The notes under the pieces: model-generated
The model's input: only the letters and a program-made list of their open reading frames with translations
Database searches by the model: none
Told to the model about the DNA's origin: nothing
Shown here: positions 22,831 to 33,032 of the stretch, in pieces
Position numbering within the stretch: the stretch's first letter is position 1
How the letters are laid out: each line of letters opens with the position of its first letter
Position numbers and translations under genes: made by a program
Assembly (NCBI GenBank): GCA_963556495.2
Contig: OY747704.1
Span: 10,817,501 to 10,881,500, forward strand
Direction: 5' to 3'
DNA from: Valencia hispanica
Taxonomy: Eukaryota > Chordata > Actinopteri > Cyprinodontiformes > Valenciidae
DNA length: 64,000 bases

Positions 22831-24060
22831 CAGGCGTCCTCTGGCTGGACGGAGGTCGGGCGGACGGCCCTTAGGTCCTCTTCTGAGGGTCAGGTAGCCC
22901 CAAAGATGCCTGGCCGGTAAAGGTCGGCCGAGACAAAGAGAGTCTGGAGGCTCGGACGCCTGCTGAGACGGAGAGTCTGGAGGCTCGGACGCCTGCTGAG
23001 ACGACCGTTCTGGAGGCTCGGACGCCTGCTGAGACGACCGTTCTGGAGGCTCGGACGCCTGCTGAGACGACCGTTCTGGAGGCTCGGACGCCTGCTGAGA
23101 CGACCGTTCTGGAGGCTCGGACGCCTGCTGAGACGAAGGTTCTGGAGGCTCGGACGCCTGCTGAGACGAAGGTTCTGGAGGGTCGGACGCCTGCTGAGAC
23201 GAAAGTTCTGGAGGCTCGGACGCCTGCTGAGACGAAGGTTCTGGAGGCTCGGACGCCTGCTGAGACGAAGGTTCTGGAGGCTCCAGTGACGGGGATGGGT
23301 CCTCCCTGACCCTCCCTGGGAGCTTCAGCGACGAGGACGGGTCCTTCCTGACCCTCCCCGGGAGCTCCAGCGACGCATGGGGAAGTGTCCATCGCTGGAG
23401 AGCCGCCGCTGTGACCGCCAGAAACACGGCAGCCACAACAACGGCGGGCTCTGGAGCTGGAACGGGCTCTGGAGCTGGAACGGGCTCTGGAGCTGGAACG
23501 GGCTCGCGGACCGGTGCTGAAACGGGCTCACGGACCGGTGCTGAAACGGGCTCACGGACCGGAGCTGGAACGGGCTCACGGACCGGAGCTGGAACGGGCT
23601 CACAGACCGGAGCTGGCCCGGAAGCGGCCCCACCTCGGCGGCGTCGCTGTCTGCGGTGAGTCAGCAGAAGAGGCTCATGCCGTCGAGGACCAGTCCCTGG
23701 GGAACAGAACGCCAACCTTGTGCCGACGAATGCGGACGGTGAAGGTGCGGTGCTCCGCTCCCCGCTCCCGGAAACAGTCCCGGCGGCGCAGCGGGACCTA
23801 CGCCGGCGGACAGATGGTGGAGACGGAGAGGGCGGACCGATGATCCGATCCAACGCCTCCCTGCGAACCCTCTCCGCCTCGCTCCGCAGCGCGGCGAGAT
23901 CCGGAACAGAGAACACCCTCCTGAAGTGAGGGAGCACTCCAAGGATTTCCTCAGCTCCGGAGACCCGCACAGGAAGGTGAGGAGAGGCAGCGAGTCTGGC
24001 CAGGTTTGCCCAGACGTCCTGGCGGAGGGCGGCGATCTCCCGGGCGAGTGCTGGGTCCAT
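22810..24060 (-). CDS. 416-codon ORF of a gypsy-type element, minisatellite-bearing
   Basis: Uninterrupted minus-strand ORF. Residues 1-75 look globular and helical (MDPALAREIAALRQDVWANL, then LPVRVSGAEEILGVLPHFRR and SVPDLAALRSEAERVRREAL). Residues 76-150 are basic. Next come PVREPVPA-type repeats of 8 residues, then about ten 11-residue repeats of the SSQQASEPPEP type. It ends with LWGYLTLRRGPKGRPPDLRP and a stop at 22810. It starts 22 bases inside the LTR-like block at 24082-24369, the position of a gag ORF, which suggests it is the first ORF of an LTR retroelement. No CCHC knuckle, protease or RT follows, and no second LTR is seen. GC content is far above the surroundings. Function unknown; calling it gag-like is inference. 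Confidence 0.5.
   Translation of the reverse strand: MDPALAREIAALRQDVWANLARLAASPHLPVRVSGAEEILGVLPHFRRVFSVPDLAALRSEAERVRREALDRIIGPPSPSPPSVRRRRSRCAAGTVSGSGERSTAPSPSAFVGTRLAFCSPGTGPRRHEPLLLTHRRQRRRRGGAASGPAPVCEPVPAPVREPVPAPVREPVSAPVREPVSAPVREPVPAPEPVPAPEPVPAPEPAVVVAAVFLAVTAAALQRWTLPHASLELPGRVRKDPSSSLKLPGRVREDPSPSLEPPEPSSQQASEPPEPSSQQASEPPELSSQQASDPPEPSSQQASEPPEPSSQQASEPPERSSQQASEPPERSSQQASEPPERSSQQASEPPERSSQQASEPPDSPSQQASEPPDSLCLGRPLPARHLWGYLTLRRGPKGRPPDLRPARGRLYQCCPE
22950..23284. repeat. 33-bp minisatellite, about 10 units
   Basis: Units of the form ctggaggctcggacgcctgc plus tgagacga and a variable last few bases (ccgtt, aggtt or aagtt). The unit length is a multiple of three, so several frames stay open. 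A second set of 18- and 24-bp repeats (gggctctggagctggaac; gggctcacggaccggtgctg plus aaac) follows at about 23450-23610. Confidence 0.9.
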
Positions 24061-24081
24061 GTTTAGGGCCGGATCATTCTT

Positions 24082-24369
24082 TCACGTGGTGTGTGGAGAA
24101 TGGACCCAAACGCACTCGCTGAAGGAAGGTGCAGGATGTTTATTACAGTGAGGAGATCGTGATGATGGTGGTGAACGGAGACACTGGACATCGGGCAGGG
24201 AAGGAAGACAGCAGGAAGAACGACACACCATGGGGATTGACAATTACTAATGATCCGGCCGGGAGTGAAAGGAAGTGAGGGGTCTTAAAGGCAGGAGGTG
24301 AGTGGGATCAGGTGTGGTTGATGAGACAGACAGGTGAAGACAATGAGGCAGGAATAGGGCAGCGTGACA
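24082..24369 (-). repeat. Probable gypsy-type 5' LTR
   Basis: Read on the minus strand, the block begins TGTCACGCTG at 24369. It carries a cctttaagacc TATA-like stretch, then gtaataaacatcctgcacc (polyadenylation signal) and ends near cacacaccacgtga at 24082, followed by agaatgatccggccc where a primer-binding site would lie. This order (U3, TATA-like, AATAAA, end, PBS) is that of an LTR. The paired 3' LTR was not found. Confidence 0.55.
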
Positions 24370-26665
24370 GGGTTCTCCTTTGCTCCACTCTTGGGGGATG
24401 CGGTCGGCCCCACCCGGGTCCGCCTGGGGCTCTGGGGGTCCTTTGGACGTCTTTGCTCCCATCTCCTTCATGTCTGCATCGATTCTTGGGAGACGGATTA
24501 ATGCCTGCTCACACCAACTATCGAACACGCTTATGGAGAAACCTTATATGCACCAGCATGCTAACACACACACATAGACGTTTGTGTTTAAGGATATATT
24601 CTTGGGCTGAGGTTATCATTACTAGAGCTTGATTAATCGGTACCATGAGTTTTTCTGTGACATTGTTGTTGTATTTTTATATCTATTTTTGTGTGATGTG
24701 GTTGTGTAATTCTTAGTTTACAATGTTTGGTTTGTTTTGTCGATGTTCCTTTTTCGTGTTTTGTTTTGTTTTTCCCCCTCTCTCTGCCGTCCTGTGGGTA
24801 TGGAGGCAGACTTCAATGTCTTCCTGTGTTTTCTTTGTTCCCCTTCCTCTCTTGTATTTTCAACTCACCCTCTCTCTTGACTTTTTGTTTCCTACCTCTC
24901 TTCTTCATCTTCCTTCTTTCTTCTCCTTAATTTTCCGTCTCCGTGTCCATAACATCAGGAAATAAAAACCCCAACAATTCATAATAAAGATTTTTCACAC
25001 ATATATCAAGTGGAGGACTATAGCAAAAGCTGTACTGCTCCGCTTGTGAAAGTAAATCTGTTGGGCTTCTACTTAGTACTCAGACACCATTTCTGAGCTC
25101 TACACTGCCAAACAGGACATGTTAAAAAAAGAAAAAGAAAAAAAAGATTATGATAATGTTCATGTTTTACACCTTTCTTGTAAGCTCTTTGAATAATCAC
25201 TCATTGGATGCACCATATCAGACCACCCATACAGTAATTTATTTTTACAATGTTATTGTGAGTATTATCTTGCCTAACAAATGTCTCTTTACACTGCTAG
25301 AAAAGCACAGAGCAAAACCAGTTAATTAGAGCCATTGCCCACCGTAGATATTTAATTTCATCCAATTAAATATCTGGATCCCTAGCTGCTAATTAGGGTA
25401 TTATGCTCCCCAGCTGCAGCAGAAGCATTTAAAATAGCCTGTATATGTCAAAGGAAGCAGAAGCTGATAGTGATCTCGTTTGTATTTTTCACTTTTGGTA
25501 ACACTTTTCCCTCCTTTACACATTTTAATTGGTTATTTGTCAATAAAATAATAAAGAACTTAGACAAAAGGAAACCGCTAATTTACCTTTAAATATAGTT
25601 TTGAGAAACAGAAAGCACCACTTTTTAAATCCCCTGTGTAACATTATTGTGTATGTTCCGCCTTTTATAATATTGATCAACGTAAAGTGGCTAATTGTAA
25701 AGGTGTTGTAGCCACTTACACCCAAGGTTGACTCTTCCAAGCGCCACTGTTTTCACAAATATTTAAAAAACTATAGATGCGAATTAGCTTACAGCTAAAT
25801 CTAGTAGAATGCATCAAATGGCAACATTTATGTTTAATATTGTACATGGTCCCTGCTCAAAACCTGGAGTTACACCTTTTAATTTTTTGGGAAGTTCTCT
25901 AGAAGTTGGAAATCCAAGCTGGAATGTCAAGGGTTTCTGACCAGCCCGACCCTAAAATTCAAAATAGCTGCCTTGCAAATGAAACCTAGTGATACCCCTG
26001 GTTAAAAACAAGAAGTAATTTTTTTTTGTTTTTTCTGACAAATTGTATATTTACAGCTCCTTCACCCACTATAATATAAATTCCACCAGTTATTGAGCTT
26101 GGAATAGTTGGGTTGGGTTTGATCTTTGTCCCAGATTCAAATTCAACGGTAAGTGGAACACAGTATAAGAAAGCCAACAGCAGTCGCTCCTGGTTCTCTG
26201 TCAACTGCTTCAGTTCCAACTAGGTGTTCAGAATATTTTCACTTCTGCATTTCTCTTTCAGGAACTTACTGACGATCCAAAGATGCAAAGTTCCAAAGAT
26301 GGTGCTTTTTAGCTCTATATCACAGTTGTTTTGCTTGTATGAAGCAAGTCATTTGGTGCTAAAGCTTCTTCTGAGTACCACAGAAGGCAGTCCAAGTACC
26401 AACAGAGATATTTTTGCCACAGTTTGAGAACCATATTTGTAGGAAGTACAGTTTTCAATTAAATAGCTTCTTACATTTTTGTCTTTCCCTTGACTTTACA
26501 TCACTGACACAAAAAATACCTAACTTTGAGATTTTATTCAGTGATGGCTTCTACAGCAAAGAGTGTAATGTTTGGTGAATTCCAACTTGTTTATGCAAAT
26601 GAAATTTCTTCTTTAGCAATCAGATGTCTGTAAAGGGTCTACAAAGACAAGCTGTAATGTATGGC
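24370..26665. other. Intron stretch without recognisable genes
   Basis: 24375-24530 is GC-rich (ccccacccgggtccgcctgg) and resembles a dispersed fish repeat I cannot name. 24720-24960 is a T- and CT-rich tract with chance ORFs. 24961-26665 is AT-rich single-copy-looking sequence in which I see no gene or clear repeat. Confidence 0.5.
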
Positions 26666-26668
26666 AGC

Positions 26669-27551
26669 TTAAAGTGTAACTGAACCCCCTGAAAAATCAT
26701 AACCCCGCCCCCAGACAACATTTGAAAAATTCTACAAAGTGGGTGGTGCCAGGAAGAATGGAGGGGTATGGCCAAGTGTGGGGGAAAAGCGGAGGGGGGG
26801 ATGCAGGGGGATGTTCAGGAGGACAGTGACAGCTCGCTTAATGTGACACTGAAACATGGACAGTGACCAAAGCGACAGCTTTATGGAGCCCAGCGGCCGC
26901 GAGCCGTATCAATTCGAGCTGCTGGCTCGGGGCGCTGAGTCAGCACCGTCCGAGGCTGGCGCTGCTGCTGAGGGAGAGAAAGACAGGATGGGTCCAGTCT
27001 CTGAATGGTAATGCTAACATAGGCTAACGTTACCCCTAACCCATAGGGTAACGCTCAAAACAGTATGTTAGCTATGCTAACTAAGTGCTAATGTGATAAT
27101 AATGGTAACCTGAAAAACGCAATCCAACTCCAAACTCGTCACGGGGCCGGTATTAGTGATGTGTCGGTCCCGAACGAACCAGCTCTAAGAGCCAACTCTT
27201 TGAAGTGAACGATGGGAGCCAGCTCGTTATTGGGAGCCATTTTTTTATTTTTTTATTAGTTTTATACCCAAACCCACGGGGCGTGTCTGTGAGACCATGA
27301 CTGCTGTGACACAGTCAATGCTCTGTAAAGCTCTACCGCTCTCCACCAATCACAAAATTCGAATGCAGTAGCCACCGTTCAACCCTAAGATGGCAGCACT
27401 AAGACGTTTTTAGACCGAAAAGTGTAGAATTAAACAAGTTTACACGAAAATGTAAAAAAATCCCCAGAAACTGAAAGATTGCATTGTTAAAGACCCATTT
27501 ATGCAGTTTAGAAGCAAAGAAAAGTTGTTTTGGGGTTTAGTTACTCTTTAA
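26669..27551. mobile_element. TTAA-flanked MITE (Kolobok-like) abutting tacr1 exon 5
   Basis: An 875-bp element bounded by TTAA at 26669-26672 and 27548-27551. Its terminal inverted repeats are AGTGTAACTGAACCCC (left) and GGGGTTTAGTTACTCT (right), 14 of 16 matching. TTAA duplication is a property of Kolobok and piggyBac; the end sequence favours Kolobok, which is an inference. It contains a 51-codon exon-like ORF (26856). At 27145-27240 it contains a block (gtcccgaacgaaccagctct, then agagccaactctttgaagtg) that looks like an end of another hAT-type repeat nested inside. Confidence 0.7.
26856..27011 (+). CDS. 51-codon exon-like ORF inside the TTAA element
   Basis: Starts MDSDQSDSFMEPSGREPYQF, continues through an Ala/Glu-rich stretch and ends GPVSEW with a stop at 27009. 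The last codons overlap a splice-donor-like gaatg|gtaatg, so it may be the first exon of the autonomous parent transposon's gene, with later exons deleted. GC content is high compared with flanks. The EPYQFE phrase resembles N-termini of multicopy fish proteins annotated as P2X7-like zinc-binding proteins; this is memory-based and weak. No downstream exon was found before tacr1 exon 5. Confidence 0.4.
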   Translation: MDSDQSDSFMEPSGREPYQFELLARGAESAPSEAGAAAEGEKDRMGPVSEW

Positions 27552-27552
27552 G

Positions 27553-27589
27553 TAACTAAATCTACCCTCTCTGTGTTTTTCTTCTACAG
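27553..27589 (+). promoter_or_regulatory. tacr1: tacr1 exon 5 branch point and 3' splice site
   Basis: A near-ideal branch-point sequence taactaa at 27553-27559 is followed by a pyrimidine-rich tract and ttcttctacag ending at 27589. The branch sequence begins two bases after the right TTAA of the MITE. The call rests on sequence match only. Confidence 0.7.
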
Positions 27590-27926
27590 ATTCCGTTCTG
27601 GTTTTAAACAAGCTTTCCGCTGCTGCCCCTGTGTCCCTCGAGGTTTTTATGAAGGCCTGGAATTGAAGTCTACTCGGTACTTGCAGACCCAGACCAGTGT
27701 TTATAAGGGAAGCCGAATGGAGACCACTGTTTCCACTGTTCTTCATGCTGGAGAGGAAGCAGTCCAGGCCAAGGTCAAAGTTAAAGGAGGTCTTGGACCT
27801 GCTGCTGTCGGGGTGCAACCACATTGTTCCTCCCTGGACCTCACTTCAAATGGGTCATCATCACGGAGCGTCTCCAAAACCGTATCAGAGACGTCCAGTT
27901 TTTTCTCCAGTAACAATTTGCAGTAA
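27590..27926 (+). CDS. tacr1: Tachykinin receptor 1, terminal coding exon (helix 8 and C-tail)
   Basis: Last coding exon. The first base completes the split Arg codon, giving FRSGFKQAFRCCPC (helix 8, with the Cys residues that are palmitoylated in this receptor family). Next come GFYEGLELKSTRYLQTQTSVYK and the diagnostic tail SSLDLTSNGSSSRSVSKT, rich in Ser/Thr that are arrestin/GRK phosphorylation sites in NK1R. The stop is TAG at 27924-27926. About 112 residues, similar to the long-tail form in mammals. A middle stretch (VKVKGGLGPAAVGVQPHC) is not one I recognise from mammals and may be fish-specific. The frame agrees with exon 4. Confidence 0.95.
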
Positions 27927-30195
27927 TAGGCCCTCTTTTCACCAGACAGTAGTAAGAGTGCGCGAGTTACCTGTTCGCAGACCTGCTTTTGCATTCAAGG
28001 GATTCAGGCAGAGTACAGAGAGAATGTTCGACTGTCTGCTGGTGGCTGTCAGTTTCTGAGGAAGATAATTTCAGTGTGTTTTACTAGAACATCACCCTAC
28101 AGAATTTGGTCCTCTGAGCGCCACCCTCACTTACAGCACAAATATTGAAATTAATTGAAAAAGATAAATGTGTATCACACCTTAGAGCCAAACTGCAGCA
28201 AAGAGCACATAATCGAGATAAGCACATTCCAGCTTGAGGCCAAACTGAAGCAGATGCTGTCACCTCCGATCTTCACAGCTTCTGATTGTCAGCACAGTTT
28301 TCCCTCCCTGCAGAAAGGGGGCTCACACATTCCCAGTCACACAAGATGTATGACTTCACACAGTCTATTATGGGCTGGAGCCACCGTAAAGCATGAGCTG
28401 AGCATCATGTGAGCATAGAAAGACCTAGTTTAAACAGAACGGCTTCTCTAAAAGAGAATCAATTCTTTACACCTTCAGCTGAGAAAAGCTGGTGAAAAGC
28501 AGGAAAGCTCCAAAGTTTCCACCAAAAGAAGCAAAATAATAATTCTAAACTTAAACATGGAGAATTTGTGTGTGTGTGTGTGTGTGTGCGTGTGTGTGTG
28601 TGTGTGTGCGTGCGTGTGTGTGTGTGTGCTACTTGATCCGAATGCCAATTATTATCTCTCTGAGCAGGACCACATCTGGAATCCACCATGCCGAATCTGT
28701 GTGTATCTCCCTGAAAGAGTGCTCTAAAGATCGCCTGTGGGCTTTTCTGAGAAGTTCTGGCAATCAGCGAAAACACCAGCAGCGACTGGCTCATCTTTCA
28801 TCTGTCAAAACATTGACTTCAACTGCTAGTAGCACAGTTTCTGTAAACACAAAGGTTTTATTAATGCTGGAAAAGTAACAGCAGCCGCTTTTAAACTGAA
28901 TCCAAACTGCAGATCAAAGAAAATCATGTTTCAGAATCCACTAGATCTAAACAACGTGTTTAGCTGATGAATAACCTATCAGTTCAGAGTTCTTGGAACT
29001 TGCTTAGTGTTAATCGAACATTCTATATGGCTTAAGAGTAGACTCCTCTTTCAAACTGTGAAGGATTTACGCTAGGTAGCTGCTGTGTTTTTATGTGATT
29101 TGCCTGAATTACATTTACACCCCACACTCTGTCTGGAGTGAACAGCTCTTTGCTGTAAAAATGATCAAACTCACTCCTGACATACTGTGTTTAAGGTGTA
29201 CAGGATATTGTCAGTCATGCAGTTATTTGTTTAAATTGTTGCTCTGTTTAAGTGCAATCTAGCTACCTAGGCAGAAATATTAGGCCTGAAGATCTCTGAG
29301 AACCTTCTGGCCTGTAATGTTGCAAGTCAGTAATCTGTAGCTCTTTAACATGCAGCCGTGTGCCTTGCTGCTTATCATAAGGTCTGTGAAAGGCTGTGTG
29401 GATTACAGCAACAGCTCAGATTGCTGTTCTCTAGAGAAAGAAGGGGGTAAAGGTGAGGGAGTGCAGACACCTACTGGTGTACAGTATACACAGTATATGT
29501 TTGTGAGTGTGTGTAACCTGTGATTTTAGAGTTTATGCTTTGTTGCAGGATTCTTATTCAAACTCAAAAAGGACTCTATGATCTAATGTAATATATTACT
29601 TGTTTAAATGTGATATCTATGGAAAATGTTTATGTTGTGTTTTGATTGTTCAATTTCTCATTAGCGATCAGTTTGAATTGATGCCTTAATGTACAAATTT
29701 TCTGGAGTGTGCTTAGAAGCTAAATCAACATTTACATATTTGCTCTGTAAAGAGCAAACAGTTTGGCATTAGCTCACATAATACAAGAAATTCATTGCAT
29801 TCATAAAATTTCAGCGAGATATTGATGCCTCTAATCCTGTTTTCATTCACATAAGGGAAATGGCTTTATTTTCACGTTTTTATGCAACAAATATGGTTGG
29901 CTTACATCCTATTTTTTAAATGAGTGCTTTTGCCAACAGACAAAGAAAATGTCACAAACATCCACACATAAACACCAGTCACAACAGACTATTCATGGCA
30001 CATAGTTATTTTAAACAAGAATGTCTTGATCAGGATTTTATGAGATATTTCGGGATCTGCTAATACAGACTTCCATTCTCCCTCAAAGTTAATATAATCC
30101 AGTTTATGTATGTGCCCCAAAAAAATTAGACACTGCATTTAATCAGTGTAATAATGTACAAATTAAAAGCACAATAAATGCTCTTAAATTGACCA
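27927..30195 (+). other. tacr1: Probable tacr1 3' UTR
   Basis: No ORF with gene-like features is seen after the stop codon. The first clear AATAAA on the + strand that I found is at 30173-30178, followed about 45 bases later by a T/GT-rich stretch (attttattgttgttcc). A 2.2 kb 3' UTR is therefore possible but unproven; variant signals closer to the stop cannot be excluded. Confidence 0.4.
28566..28628. repeat. (GT)n microsatellite
   Basis: About 31 GT units with a few GC interruptions, lying within the presumed tacr1 3' UTR. Confidence 0.95.
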
Positions 30196-30654
30196 AACAT
30201 ACCATGGATAATTCTAACATATTTTATTGTTGTTCCAGTTAAACGTGTCCACAAAATGTAGCAGACATTTTTTTTTCTCCTTTTTCAGAAATGTTGCACT
30301 TTGGCTTAAATATCATAAAACACAATGATAAGCAAACAGAAGGTGCATGACACAGACTTACTAGAAGGAGCAGTCTCCATTCCACTGTGAATGTGGTTGT
30401 AAAGGTAGAAAAAGCTTTCGAATCTTAGCCAAAAGCTCAGTTAACAAAATAATGTGCCAGGCACTCCCAGTATGAGTGATTCAGAACTGCAGTGATTGGG
30501 TAATTCTTTATTTTTGTCTCATCTGTTGAAACGGTTGTTATAAAAAATTAGCTTGTTGATGAGTACCTAAAGCTACATGGAAATTACTTGGGGTATCCAG
30601 AAGCAATGGGCGATAAATTGCTTTCATTAGACTCAGTTTCTAATCAATAGTATG

Positions 30655-30830
30655 TCTAGTTACATGTTGGAACAACCCCAAAATTTTATCAGTTTTTCCT
30701 GGTGCCCTTGCGGACATTTCCTGATAATTTCATCAAAATCCGTCCATAACTTTTTTAGTTACGTTGCTAACAGACAGAGGGGCAAGAAAACATTACCTCT
30801 TTGCAGAGGTAACAATGCCCTTAAATTGAT
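30655..30830. repeat. Short interspersed fish repeat (non-autonomous, unnamed)
   Basis: The sequence catcaaaatccgtccataac, then gttgctaacagacagaggg, then cattacctctttgcagaggt matches a widespread teleost short repeat I recognise by wording. Its end contains a small inverted repeat (ttacctct and agaggtaa). No coding. Confidence 0.45.
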
Positions 30831-31080
30831 CGAGGAGAGGATTATCTTTTTTTTTTTCAGGACAGATAGTGTTGAATGGTAAAGCCAGAGGCAGGTGTAG
30901 TGATTGAATCAGATATAATAAAATCTACCTACTTCAGGTTGCAGAACAAGTCGACAAAGATTGGTAGAGATGTTATTGTTGGGATATTACAGTGCATCTA
31001 AAGGTGGTTTGTGGATCTGGAGAAGACCCCTGAGGTATTGTGTAGGGGATGGTTTTAGGTCTGTCTACTCCCTGTATAAC

Positions 31081-31247
31081 TGCATCAACAGGGGCCCAAC
31101 CTCACGCCAATGAGTGACGTAATCTGCTGGAGGAAACTTTTTAACTGATTGGAATGTTTCTATAAATGTATTGAAATTACTTCTTGTTAAGTGACTTGAG
31201 ATGACATCTGTTGTGAATCGGCGCTGTATAAATAAACTGAATTGAAT
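31081..31247 (+). mobile_element. L2 LINE 3' tail, inserted with TSD tgtataac
   Basis: Matches the last part of the full L2 copy (63527-63705), including ggcccaacctcacgccaatg and tgacatctgttgtgaat, ending aaataaactgaattgaatt. It is flanked by exact 8-bp duplications tgtataac at 31073-31080 and 31248-31255. An extreme 5' truncation, as is usual for LINE insertions. Confidence 0.85.
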
Positions 31248-31366
31248 TGTATAACCAAAGCAAAAGCTGTGTCCACATTCTCAGCACAAAGTCAACCTTG
31301 TTCCTTGTGTGGGTTGGACTTAGCTAGGGCAGCCCATGGTCACCAATTCTGTTTAGTGCTGTTGAT

Positions 31367-33032
31367 CAAGGGCTTAAAATTAGCATGGACTGAAGGGACA
31401 TGTCCCCACCAATATTCAGCGATTTTTGAATTGTCCCCACCAATAATTTGATCTCCTCGAAAAAGAAAAACAAGCCCGATGAAAGCAAAAAGGAGAAAGA
31501 AAAATATCTGTCAACTTCTCATTCTAGAGGGGCAGAAAGAGTTTAATTAGGCTAGGCTACTGGAGTCCTACCTCCCGTAACAAATATGGCCAATGTGATT
31601 GGCTGTGCCTTTCCCTACTGTCAGGTGTCAGGTGCAGCTATGTTTGCTTGTTAGTAGCACCAAAACTGCAAGGAGAACTTTCCAGTCCGCAATAGGATTC
31701 AGGTGCAACGTGGGCGACACATGAGTGTCAAAAGTGAGTAAGGATGGCAGGAAAAAATAGGAATCTGGACATAGGGAACAATTTTTCAAAGAAACCTGTA
31801 AGTCACTTAAAGTCAAGTTCACTAATGAAATGTGTCTGTCATGATAACGTTACTGGCAATGCTAGGCTTTGGCGCACATCATACAGTCTCAAATTGTATG
31901 TAACTATGAATTACGTGGTTTGGAAACGTAACTGCACAACAAGCTGCCCAACATTAGTTATCTTACACCATGCATCTAAGGATGGCAGAGGTCTGTGCAC
32001 GCTTCCCCCAGGGGGCACGGTGGGCATGTGCTGTTTGATTTCTGTCATACTTTTAAGCCCATTTTCCAGACATGCAACAATTTTTGCAATCTTCAAAGCT
32101 GCATAAAAATAAATATGTTTCTGCTTGCATACCTAATTTCCCTCACATATGTTTTAAATACAAAACAATTGCAGTAAAAGTATAGTTTACTGTTGCAGAA
32201 TCCTGCACAGGTCCAATTTTACCAACCCCCATGCGTTAAGATGATTTTTTTAACCCGACCCTTTACCCACAGTTATCTCCAGATTATATCCAGACCCCAG
32301 GCCCGTTGATTTAAAACCTGCATCGGTCTGTGTCCGCCGTAACTCTCCGTAACTCTCCATTGTGCTGTCTTCTGAGCTCTCAGATAGCGATGCTTTGAAT
32401 ACGTGTCCAGGTATGAGATGATAATCAGTCAGATGCTTTCATTGGAATCTTTTTTTTTATTGATTCAGTTACCTGAACTCTGTGCGTAATGCTGAAAATG
32501 TCTGCATGTCTGCAACAGGTGGTCATCTATGTGAATGTTAAACTGCTTGTATTAAAAAAAAAGAAAGGAAAATAACGTGACCCTGTGTTACGATATATTA
32601 TTTCCCTTTTTATTTCTCTGGAATGTTGCACAGCTGGTACTTATTTTATGCAGAACTGTAGTAAAGTTACAGTTGACGTTTCTGCGCACAGAACGGCAAG
32701 GGTTGCAAGGAAAATGTTTGTTTTGTTTGTTGCTCGTTCTTCTGGGGCAAACATAATATTAATGTAGCCAACATTATTCTTTGTGATACAATGTGGATAA
32801 ACATGATCTTTCCCAGACAACAGTCTAATGATGGTTTTCGGCGCCATTTGAAAACAAAGTAAAACACAACGGGCTTTCAATTTATACACCTGTTATTATT
32901 ATAATAAGATGTCAGAAGGATAAATATCTATATATGAATGATTATTTATTGTCCCCACCAATCTTCAAACCACACTCATGTTTATGGTTATTGTCCCCAG
33001 GAATTTTAAAAACAAACCTATGTCATCGAGTC
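31367..33032 (+). mobile_element. hAT-type element with exact 8-bp TSD ctgttgat
   Basis: A 1666-bp insertion into the RTE-like LINE, flanked by ctgttgat at 31359-31366 and 33033-33040. The left end is caagggcttaaaattagc. The right end, ctatgtcatcgagtc, is an imperfect inverted match. The phrase tgtccccaccaat occurs twice near the left end (31401, 31433) and again near the right (32951). A short frame at 31744 (MAGKNRNLDIGNNFSKKP) resembles the N-terminus of hAT transposases with a TTF-type finger, but the rest is not recognisable. Non-autonomous or heavily decayed. Confidence 0.65.

Larger units (their letters stand above)
5290..27589 (+). other. tacr1: tacr1 intron 4 (22.3 kb, repeat-filled)
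   Basis: Intron between the TM7 exon and the C-terminal exon, defined by donor gttagt at 5290 and acceptor ttcttctacag ending at 27589. The split Arg codon (AG then A) joins correctly and keeps frame. Most of its length is mobile-element sequence listed separately. Stretches with nothing recognised are 5300-5960, 11550-11900, 16120-16540, 19830-20570 and most of 24530-26665. The 19930-20160 part resembles a dispersed fish repeat by wording only. No spliced host exon was found between the two tacr1 exons. Confidence 0.9.

Noticed and set aside
23411..23929. Plus-strand Gly/Ala/Thr-rich ORFs opposite the gypsy-type ORF
   Set aside because: They are by-products of the 18- and 24-bp stop-free repeats and GC-rich composition.
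24723..24965. Phe/Leu-rich ORFs resembling membrane proteins
   Set aside because: They arise from a T-rich and CT-rich low-complexity tract; no homologous motif or start context.
28459..28878. ORFs across the GT microsatellite
   Set aside because: Thr-His or Cys-Val runs come from translation of (GT)n; they lie in the presumed 3' UTR.
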